Assembly: GCF_954871325.1 (NCBI RefSeq) | Contig: NC_088776.1 | Location: 37,868,508 to 37,932,507 of the forward strand | DNA from: Gordionus sp. m RMFG-2023 | Lineage: Eukaryota > Nematomorpha > Gordioida > Chordodea > Parachordodidae | Length of the DNA: 64,000 nt | Direction: 5' to 3' | Part shown: in pieces, positions 26,001-33,275 of the stretch | Position numbering within the stretch: position 1 is the stretch's first letter | Layout: every line of letters starts with the position of its first letter | Made by a program: the position numbers and the translations under genes | The notes under the pieces: generated by a model | Database searches by the model: none | Seen by the model: the letters and a program-made list of their open reading frames with translations, nothing else | What the model was told of the DNA's origin: nothing

Positions 26001-29000
26001 TTATTTATTTTTGTTTGAGATATTATTTTATTACGAATACTGGGAACTGGTATACATATAATATCTCAGTAGAATTATTATTATCAACCTAATTAAGCTG
26101 TTAACTGTTTAAATACCATTTACCTTAATATGCTAAGATATACACTTTCTTGTTATTAGCTCTATCTTGAATAAAATGTTTTCAGATATTGGAAATTTTT
26201 TCAGGCATCTATAATTTTTCAGGCATGCATAAAATATTCCAATCATGTTAAGTTAAAATTATTATAATATCAGTTATATAGTAAGATAAAAATATATTTA
26301 TCCTTAAATTTTTTTATCTTGAAATATTTTTTTTGAACATTAAAAATTTAAATCATAAAATTTAATATAACTAATCATATAAAATGACAATTTGGTACAC
26401 AAATAATAAAATATTTAGGAGCGAATATATAATCCGGTTTTTAAATCGCAATAAAATGCAGAATAAAACCTTATATGAGATTGCGTTAATTTATCAATAG
26501 ATTTTCCTGTATTGGGGATTAAATCTCATTTATATTAGTAGAGATAGTCCACTAGATCGATTTTCTGAGATATATTTTTATTCTTCGTAATGAAGAAAAA
26601 GTTCTCTCATTTATGCTTGTACTAATTGGTATTTTAGCAGGTCCTTCCATGGCGTCTCTTGGTTGATCATCTACTAAGATTAATCTTTCATAAAAAGTAA
26701 ATTTAATTGGCCTTTAGATACATTAATATTTTCTGAATAAAATTGAGCTAAATATTATTTTTTGCAATATCAAAATTTAATATATCCTCAGAACAGAGAT
26801 AATAGTATTTGTAAATTGGATAGTAATTTTGATGAATAGCAAATCGTTCATTGATGTAAAAATGAATTCAAAAGTGGAAAAAACGGTTAATTTTAAGGCT
26901 GTGCCGATTCAGAAATTTTTTATCGATTCGATCTGATACTACTATAAAACCGATGAGATATTTTTATGTAGTGTTGCGAAATGGCTGGTTTTAATCGATT
27001 TTTAAAAACGGCGAAATCGAGGAGTTTAGCATCACTACACTCAACTAAACATTGCCAATATATTAAATGAGAAGATTAACTTTTGGAGAGTAAAAAAACA
27101 AGATACATTTAATCATTAAAATTAATTGGTTCTTTTAATTAAAGAATATTGATTATTTTATGACAATTGAAATAAATATCAGATCGATTTAAAAAAATAG
27201 AATACAGGATAGGTGAAAAATATGTGGAACGTCACAAATTAATATATAATTATGAAATTATGTATAAAATAAAAAATATAATATATTTATATATATACAA
27301 ACATAAAATACTCAAAAACAAAATATCGGATCGATTTTTTAAATTCATTATTTTTTAAAAATGTTAAATATCGGATAGGATTAGTTTTAAAAAATATATA
27401 GGGCGTATTTTTCAAAAATGCTAAATATCAGAATTGCCTTAGTTATTTTATAATAATCCTCAATTGATTCCAGGTTAATATTTGAATGATTTGTTTGTCA
27501 CGGTGCAAGACGAAACTTGGGAATCTCAAAATCATATAAATTTAGTGCTGTAAACTTTTCTAAAAAAATCGAACGCGTTCACGTTCAAGTTTATGTTCAA
27601 AAAAAAGGAACACGTTCACGTTCATAAAACCGTTCAAAATTTTATGATAAATTTTTTTTTAAATAAATTTAATATAAATAAACTTATATTTTTTAATACA
27701 ATATATTTTAGCCATGTTAAAAAATAATATAGTTTTATTTTGTAATATAATTATAAATAAAATATAATAATATAATATAATATAGCGAATAAAAAGATAT
27801 TTTTATTTATAAAAAATTTTTCTTATTAAATTTTAATAACAATTGTTTTCAAAATATTTATCTGATAGACAGGAACACTTGCCAGTTAATACGACATTAG
27901 CCTAAAAACACGCTCTACAGGGGCAGATGAGGGGATTGCGGTATTATACTTAATAAACAGTTCTTTTTACGTGGAGAATTAATTTAAAACATATTGTTTT
28001 GTTATTTGCAAAAAAATTGAGAAAAGTTATCATCCTCCAATCCATTCTCTACTCTCGACAAAAAAAAGGATATCTCGAAATTAACAGTTCTCTAGGGTTT
28101 TCAAAGCATTTTTTTTCAATAATGCTATAAGTTTATTTTTAATAGATTCGTTCTGTGGAAGCTTTATCCATGGCCATTGAATTTTGAATGCTGGATGTAT
28201 AATTGCAGAAAGAACATATTGATCCTTATATATATGTTCAAATCTTTAAAAAAATAAAATATATGTAATAATTGAGAGTGATGGGTTTAATATCTTTTAT
28301 TAATCCCATTTAATACGGCGTCTATCAATGGTTAACCATATTTGAGGCCACTAATTTTTTTAATTTTAAAATAACTATCGCTATTGTTGGGGTCAAATAT
28401 CCCAAATGCATTATTTCAAATTTAATGATTTAGCTTAGTTATATCATATAAAATCAAATAAATAATATTAAAATCAAATGTCGTTTTAAATTGGAACCTG
28501 AAGATTTTGACAATATAATACTTTTTGGCCACATTTTACACTTGGTAAGCATTGGATTAGTTCCTTCAATATAGGATGTTAATGTAAAACATTTTCATAT
28601 TCGGCCATAGTAATGATGATACATCTGATTTTGGATTTTCAGAATCAGATGATGAGGATTAAATAATAATATCCATGCTTATGCTAATCTATTAAATTAA
28701 AATATAAACGATAATATTCAAATTAATAAACTATGTGTTAAAAAAATTGAAATGTGAAAAGGAAATACACAGCCGATTAAAAAGTATAAATAATACATTT
28801 TTAAAAAAAATTCGGAAATATTAAATTTTTCAAATAAATAAAAATAAAAATATTTTTAAAATTGAACGAACGTTAAATTCGAACGCGTTCGTCATAAAAA
28901 AGGAACGCGTTCACGTTCAAAGTTCGTCAAAAATAAAAGGAACGCCGTTCATCATTTTTTTCAAAAACACGAACTTCATTATATAAATTCGCTTTCACTT

Positions 29001-32000
29001 TAACAATCATAGAAATTTCGTAAAATTTTTGGTCGATATTATCTCTTATTTTTCTAAGTTGTAATATAATAATATTAACGATTCTTATAACTTCAGCCAA
29101 ATCCATAAAATTTTTCGAAAAATATTACATAAATTAAATAATTTATTAACCCATCCCATTGCAATAAAAATTGGCTGTCATATTCAATCTAGTAATATAT
29201 CAGCTTCAGGCAAAATATCTGGTTCAGTCCATTCTGATATTTCTCCAAGAGCACTCAAAATAGGCTCTTATAGATCCTAAAATGCTGTAATAGTCTGATG
29301 TCGAAGGATCCATCTTGTTGGGTATGCTTATTGCAGTTTATTTATATTAATAGCACAACTATTCAGCAAATTCTTTCTTTTTTGGATAATGGAACATTTC
29401 GAACACTCTAGAAATTTTGCCTAATCATAATTACTAAGAGATAAATTAAATGATAAAATTTCCTTATATCCATCAGCATTTAAATTATAAAAAATGTAAG
29501 AAAATATACTATAAATTTTTGCAAGGAAAAACTTTAATATAAAAAGTATTTAAAACAGAATATAACCTTTTTGAAATAGAACACTTTGCAATCCACAATT
29601 CATGAAACCTTTTATATTTTTTCAATGAATTTTACTATGGAGGGGGGGGGGGAGGGGGTTGCTAAAAGTCAGGGATCCAAACCGAAACGAATATTGGTTC
29701 GGGTTCAGGTTCAGGTTCTGATAAAAATAATGGTTCACGCTTCAGGTTCGGTTCGTAAAAAATCTAAATATCGGTTCGGTTTGAACCTCTAAAAACCGGT
29801 TTGAACGTTTTTGTATTCAAACCTACATTCGACTTATGTATAGGGAAAAAAAATTTTTATTTCATAACTAAAATAAAAGAACATACAAAAAACCTTCATT
29901 TTTATTAATTTCACATTATAAAATAACATTTAATTTATAAATATACAAATAAATATCAATGATTAATTTTAATATGAACAATTACATAAATTTTTTTTAT
30001 TAAGCCGCACAATTAATATATTTTCAAAATTCATCTCACTCAAATTACATCTATAAGGAGATGATATAAATTTAATTGTTAAAAAACATCTTTCCACACT
30101 AACTTAGGTAGCCGACACTGCCAATATGATATCAGATTTGATGTGTCATTTATAATAATATTTTGGATTTAATTTTTCTCTAAGCATTATAATTTATAAG
30201 CTTAAAATATTTAAAAAATGTTATAAAATGACAATATACTAAAGTTTATAAAAATTATGACCGACACTTATCAATCAAATGTGATTGATGCTAATCTTTA
30301 AAATAATTTAAAACTTGCATATTATTTTATAATAAAATCATGAGGCTTGAACCGGTTCAGAGGCATTTTAGCGATTCGGTTCAGGTAGAAATTTTTTAGC
30401 GGTTTAGGTTTGGTTCGATAAAAATACCGGTTTTTATGGTTTAATGGTTCGGTTTGGATCCCTGCTAAAGGTACTTTACCAAGGATGAGAAAATTGATTA
30501 GAAAGATTCTAACAATTCCTGCAATGTCCACAACTGAAAATTATCAAAGACTGGAAGGCTAGAAGAAATAGTCTGAAACCTGAAAATGAATATGCTTTAA
30601 TCATTCCAAATTATTATAAATATGAAGCTAATTTTTTTATTATGTATATAATTTAATATATTATTATTTGTTTGGTTATAGCAATTTGTTTATGATGTAG
30701 CAATATATTTAATTGAACCCCAAATAAATTATTTTATTGAAGCTGATATTTGGTAATAATGTCTAATATCTATTATATAATAGTGATGCAAAATCACTCC
30801 ATATGAGCCAATTTTTTAAAAAAGTTAACTCAATATTTTAGTACCTAAGTATAAAGATTTTGCTAATAGATGTTTAAACCTTTTTGCCATCTATTGGCAA
30901 AATATTTAGGCCTGTGTAATCTTTTTTTTAGAATACTGAATTAGCCATTTTTAAAAATCGCTTAGCTTTATAAAATTAAAACAATGGTAATAGAAATTAT
31001 TTTTTAATATTAAAATAGATTTGGGTGAAGCAAACAAATAATTACTTATTTGAGTTGGGGAAAAAAAGATAGGGTGGGCTAGATAAATTTTAAAAATATT
31101 TTCAGCCAAACCAGGCTTAAAAAATTAGGCCTGATGAAGATTGCTTGCATGTGGCAAATATTTAAAAAGTGGTTGGATGAACTGGCTCATCCCAATGCTG
31201 AAGTTTTGTCATCGATACACAATTATTTAATCATGATTCTTATTCCAACCAAATGCATTTAATATATTTTTTTAAAGTATTTTTGTCTATTACAATATTT
31301 GAGTTTTTCATTAAATTTTTGTATGACTTTTTTATAATCAGTTCTTATGAATTTATATTAAATTTTAAATGTTCAAAAATCACAGATTTTTAAAATAATG
31401 AGGATATTTTAATACCCCCTCTCCTATAATGAACAAATCTCATAGCCAAACACCATCTTATTGTGGCTAATATATTATCATCAGTATAGAAGGTTTAAGA
31501 AATTTGTTTAAACAAAAATATGGTTAAGTCTTTAAATCTTATATTTTAGTTTTAAAAATGAAAATAAGAAACCTTATAAAATTATTGGTCCCAACAAAAT
31601 ATTCTCTAATATAGTTTTCACATAAAATAAGTGAGTTTTAAATAAAGTTATCTAAAATGAGAATGTAAACTTCTAAAGTGTTAGGAAATAACCTTGTAAA
31701 AATGGTCCACGGGTCTCAGAATGAGATGCTATACATTGCATTAGTGCTAATGCATTGCAAACTCTGTTTGACTGTTGAGCCTATTTGTTTCACATTAAAA
31801 AATAATTGCAAAATGATAATTTACGGTTAAATTTGGCGGAGCTAAAGATGGATATAAATTAACAACCTCTTGTAATAAAGCAGCCACAGTTCCAAATGAA
31901 TGCCATAATAAAGGAGCCAGATCAGGTAAGGATTCTCTTCGTTTACTAATTTAAAACATGAACGCAGAATGCTTATAAATTAACCTTAATTCAAGAAGAG

Positions 32001-32079
32001 CTGTTTCCCTTGTATCTGGATTACATAAATCATTAATCCATTGGCAAACTTTATCTCTATCGATACTTTGCAATTGCAT
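10912..32079 (-). CDS. CNOT9: CNOT9 (RCD1/CAF40), CCR4-NOT subunit, complete 8-exon gene
   Basis: CNOT9 is the armadillo-repeat subunit of CCR4-NOT that binds CNOT1 and tryptophan-containing partners such as GW182. Exons read downward: 32079-31985, 31945-31825, 31780-31693, 20343-20237, 19195-19100, 19038-18940, 11358-11267 and 11056-10912. They total 843 nt and give 280 residues with no stop; human CNOT9 is 299. All seven introns are GT-AG and every phase joins correctly. Blocks present in order include [96 protein letters not shown] and [26 protein letters not shown] is the animal-type sequence. Introns 3 (11,349 bp), 4 (1,041 bp) and 6 (7,581 bp) are filled with transposons; the others are 39, 44, 61 and 210 nt. 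The gene looks intact and functional despite this load. Confidence 0.96.
11267..11358 (-). CDS. CNOT9: CNOT9 exon 7
   Basis: Residues 203-233, [19 protein letters not shown] through LSDNP. It begins just after the long intron, at acceptor ATAATAG. Confidence 0.95.
12607..12804 (+). repeat. 5' LTR of the Ty3/gypsy element
   Basis: 198 bp, begins TGTTATATTTG and ends ACTATAAAA. It is about 98-99% identical to the 3' LTR by eye. It is AT-rich, with TATATATA stretches that could serve as a promoter. Confidence 0.93.
16712..16909 (+). repeat. 3' LTR of the Ty3/gypsy element
   Basis: 198 bp, preceded by a purine-rich tract (GGTGGGAAAGAAGAT) that is the likely plus-strand primer site. It is followed directly by the ggaat target duplication and then by the resumed hAT transposase sequence. 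Confidence 0.93.
18940..19038 (-). CDS. CNOT9: CNOT9 exon 6
   Basis: Residues 170-202, [16 protein letters not shown] through FSHVAMIL. The acceptor has a good pyrimidine tract (CTTTCTACCTTTACAG). The donor TTG|GTAAAT opens the 7.6 kb intron that holds the nested hAT and Ty3 elements. Confidence 0.95.
19100..19195 (-). CDS. CNOT9: CNOT9 exon 5
   Basis: Residues 138-169, [20 protein letters not shown] through ELSKT. The donor is ACC|GTAAAT, followed by a 61-nt intron. Confidence 0.95.
19321..19887. mobile_element. MITE in CNOT9 intron 4, superfamily uncertain
   Basis: Terminal repeats are GGCTGCATTCACATT at the left and AATGTGAATGCAGCC at the right. The interior has repeated TTCGCG-type words and no coding sequence. 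Flanks (cacaaa and ggcctt) give no clear target duplication. The element fills about half of the 1,041-bp intron. The end sequence is unlike the CAGGG/CAGAG hAT ends elsewhere in the window. Confidence 0.65.
20237..20343 (-). CDS. CNOT9: CNOT9 exon 4
   Basis: Residues 102-137, [11 protein letters not shown] through [12 protein letters not shown]. It is separated from exon 3 by an 11.3 kb intron full of hAT debris. The acceptor is CATTTAG and the donor AAA|GTATAA. Confidence 0.95.
20575..21655 (-). mobile_element. Degenerate hAT element, GGGAAATTTCCC family
   Basis: Both edges carry GAAATTTTCCCGGGAAAA or AAATTTCCTGGGAAAT blocks typical of one hAT subterminal type, but exact ends and a target duplication were not resolved. 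Within it the minus strand (about 20830-21230) reads [18 protein letters not shown] and [13 protein letters not shown], a hAT transposase middle region with stops. It lies in CNOT9 intron 3, in the same orientation as that gene. Confidence 0.5.
22013..22350. mobile_element. Near-palindromic hAT-like MITE (CAGGGCTAGTCG)
   Basis: The two halves are almost complete reverse complements about a centre near 22175: CAGGGCTAGTCGTATCAATC at the left, GATTGATACGACTAGCCCTG at the right, with long matching blocks between. Flanking 8-mers (ggacgact, agtctact) agree at 5 of 8 positions. A third, isolated CGACTAGCCCTG end occurs at about 22693-22704, suggesting a neighbouring truncated copy. Confidence 0.75.
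23258..24608 (+). mobile_element. hAT element, AGTAGCG-subterminal family
   Basis: Ends are CAGTGTTGTTAAA and TTTAACAACACTG. Each is followed inward by repeated TAGCG/CTCGCTAC words (23270-23355 and 24495-24595). Flanks contain acaccac and ataccac, one mismatch and one base out of register, consistent with an eroded target duplication. The interior carries transposase remnants on the plus strand. It lies in CNOT9 intron 3. Confidence 0.85.
23994..24398 (+). pseudogene. hAT transposase C-terminal fragment
   Basis: The fragment reads [20 protein letters not shown] (the hAT xHPxFKLxW block), then, in another frame after an AAT-repeat tract, [20 protein letters not shown] with ILSDRR, the dimerisation domain, ending near 24398. 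A triplet repeat at about 24180-24200 and at least one frame change separate the two blocks. The BED finger and first catalytic residues are absent or unrecognisable. Confidence 0.8.
24880..26160 (-). repeat. Inverted duplication within a hAT remnant
   Basis: Segment 24880-25240 is the reverse complement of 25755-26160 with moderate divergence. For example, both arms carry GCAAAACATTATTAGATTTTG or its complement, and TACAGT(G/A)TCAAC. The roughly 500-bp centre (25260-25640) holds hAT transposase core sequence on the minus strand. The right arm is the natural upstream continuation of that coding strand, so the left arm is the extra copy. Confidence 0.75.
25265..25811 (-). pseudogene. hAT transposase core fragment (DUF659-like)
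   Basis: On the minus strand the longest frame (25582-25265) reads [23 protein letters not shown] then [19 protein letters not shown]. This is the hAT core block normally written LVTDNAxNMKxA...GCxAHxLNLLxKD, with P for T, K for N and Y for C at three conserved sites. Upstream on the same strand (about 25811-25600) there are traces of the preceding S(R/K)xTxSxxLLD region. No ends were identified. It lies in CNOT9 intron 3. Confidence 0.8.
26161..27534. other. CNOT9 intron 3 filler with short hAT-like end pairs
   Basis: No gene was found. At 26971-27041 TAGTGTTGCGAAAT and GTTTAGCATCACTA face each other across about 70 bp, like collapsed hAT ends. Near 27190-27430 there are two or three degenerate copies of an ATCGGATCGATTTTTTAAA-like unit, probably old subterminal repeats. 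Confidence 0.35.
27543..28981 (-). mobile_element. hAT element, CGTTCACGTTC-subterminal family
   Basis: A perfect 8-bp target duplication, tataaatt (27535-27542 and 28982-28989), bounds the element. The ends begin TAGTGCTG and, inward from the right, TAATGAAG. They run into GAACGCGTTCACGTTC-type words on both sides (about 27575-27635 and 28865-28950). The transposase remnant is on the minus strand. The element lies in CNOT9 intron 3. Confidence 0.9.
27870..28240 (-). pseudogene. hAT transposase C-terminal remnant
   Basis: The minus strand reads [20 protein letters not shown] (about 28215-28155), the hAT xHPxFK block. Further on it reads [20 protein letters not shown] (about 27955-27890), the dimerisation block. 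These are separated by stops. About one third of a transposase remains recognisable. Confidence 0.8.
28990..29661. other. CNOT9 intron 3 filler, no gene recognised
   Basis: AT-rich with a G-run at 29642-29657. Short minus-strand stretches such as [14 protein letters not shown] (about 29310-29270) look protein-like, but no family could be assigned. Confidence 0.3.
29670..30464 (-). mobile_element. Non-autonomous hAT element, copy B
   Basis: Same family as 1612-2439 but inverted. Ends are CAGGGATCCAAACCGAA and GGTTCGGTTTGGATCCCTG. Flanks ctaaaagt (29662-29669) and ctaaaggt (30465-30472) match at 7 of 8 positions. It carries the same C-terminal transposase relic on the minus strand (about 29985-30120: complement of VEGCFSTIKF and SPYRCNLSE). 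It seems to have landed in an older hAT transposase whose end follows at 30485. Confidence 0.92.
30485..30630 (+). pseudogene. hAT dimerisation-domain fragment beside copy B
   Basis: The plus strand reads [18 protein letters not shown], then after a gap and frame change [13 protein letters not shown]. This matches the hAT C-terminal pattern LxRKxLxIPATSxxSE...RxxLKPENxxALI. The block between (FSxxG) is lost. Confidence 0.5.
30631..31692. other. CNOT9 intron 3, 5' part, no gene recognised
   Basis: AT-rich. A TGCCATCTATTGGCAA palindrome lies near 30886-30901 and a few GGGCT/AGCCC words near 31075-31110. The segment runs up to the exon 3 donor at 31692. Confidence 0.35.
31693..31780 (-). CDS. 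CNOT9: CNOT9 exon 3
   Basis: Residues 73-102, [20 protein letters not shown] onward. The acceptor at 31782-31781 (AAATAG) is preferred over the CAG nine bases further in because it keeps AQQ, which aligns with the family's AHQ. The preceding intron is 44 nt. Confidence 0.95.
31825..31945 (-). CDS. CNOT9: CNOT9 exon 2
   Basis: Residues 32-72, including [17 protein letters not shown] and [11 protein letters not shown]. The preceding intron is only 39 nt (31946-31984). Confidence 0.95.
31985..32079 (-). CDS. CNOT9: CNOT9 exon 1 (coding)
   Basis: Residues 1-32. The ATG at 32079-32077 is chosen because it is the first Met in frame before the conserved [12 protein letters not shown] segment; human has a short non-conserved extension here. 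The donor is TTAAG|GTTAAT. The frame stays open for some 50 nt upstream without another Met. Confidence 0.88.
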
Positions 32080-32202
32080 ATTATTTGAAAAACTGCGGAC
32101 ACAAAGCGATTGAATCACATATGAATTTTCCCAATATTAATGCGTAAGCTCGAATATTCACTCTGAAACAGCTGATTTAACGAGTTACAAAAGCAAATTA
32201 AC

Positions 32203-32274
32203 CTAATTGAATGTGTCTAAGTCTGTATCAGCAATGGCATATATCAGGGACCTGCCAAAGCTCTCCCTGTGCAT
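32203..32274 (-). other. Candidate upstream ORF in a CNOT9 5' leader exon
   Basis: ATG at 32274 opens 23 codons (MHRESFGRSLIYAIADTDLD, then T, F, N) closed by TAG at 32203. The base after it starts GTTAATTT, and an acceptor GTCCGCAG lies at 32100-32093, so a 110-nt leader intron (32202-32093) is plausible. If used, it puts this small ORF in a 5' untranslated exon directly upstream of the CNOT9 ATG. The segment is less AT-rich than its surroundings. The peptide matches no family I know. Confidence 0.35.
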
Positions 32275-33275
32275 ATAAGCCAAGCTTGAAGTGTTCAATT
32301 TTAATATAAATTTGCTTTCTCGGCTGTTGCACGCTTATTTCAGTCTGGAAATTTAAAATTGACCATATATGAGACGATTATAATATTTTAATTCAAAAAG
32401 TAGCCCGCTTTCAAAATGATTGAAAAATTGTCTTTGATTGCTATCTATATATTAAATTAGACAATGAAATATTAATAAACTCGATTAATTTATATAATAA
32501 AATTATTTATAAACGTTAATTTCATGTTCCTTTTTTATATTGATATTATATTTATTTGGACGTTGCTCTTCTTTATTTTTATCGACATATATAAATTGAA
32601 TGTTGGAAGCCTCCTTTTCTAGGAGTCAACCTAACTTTTTAATCCATTTTACATATAATTTTTTATTTTTTTGTTTATAATTTGATTACTAACATTTATA
32701 ATATATTTATATTATCATAACATGTTTTTTAATTCTAAGATAATATAGTAAAAATAAATTCCTTTAATATAAGGGCATTAATTGTTTTTAGATATCAATG
32801 ATATTAATAACAGCTATAGATTGGCGATTCATGCATAAGAACATCCTCACATTGATATCAGCTGTAGCGCCATTTTGTAGCTTGTACTTTGATCAAATGA
32901 CTCAATAATAATGAATATTTTTAAAAATTTAGCAATTTTATATTTATATTGCTATATCAAGAAGATAATAAATTTGTAACAATGGATACATTATAATAAT
33001 TTAATGGAAGGCGCAACTTAAACAATTAATTTTTTATTTTATTCTTTATTAACACTAAAATATTTAACATTTTGTGCTCTATATATATACATTTTAAATT
33101 TACATTTTTACATATTAAAATAATAAGTTTTTTAAAAGGTTATATAAAAAAAGAAATTCGACAAGGTCTTCCTTATATTTTATAAAAAGTATAAGAAAGA
33201 ATTCGAAAAGGTCATTTAATTTAAAAAGAAAATATAAAAAGTTTTGTCATTCAAAATTTATATAATAACACATTA
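32275..33275. other. Upstream region of CNOT9, promoter not identified
   Basis: Between the candidate leader exon and the Helitron start lies about 1 kb of AT-rich DNA with no recognisable gene. A core promoter cannot be told from background TATA-like sequence here. Near 33125-33240 an AAAAGGTTATATAAAAAAAG-like unit recurs two or three times. Confidence 0.3.
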
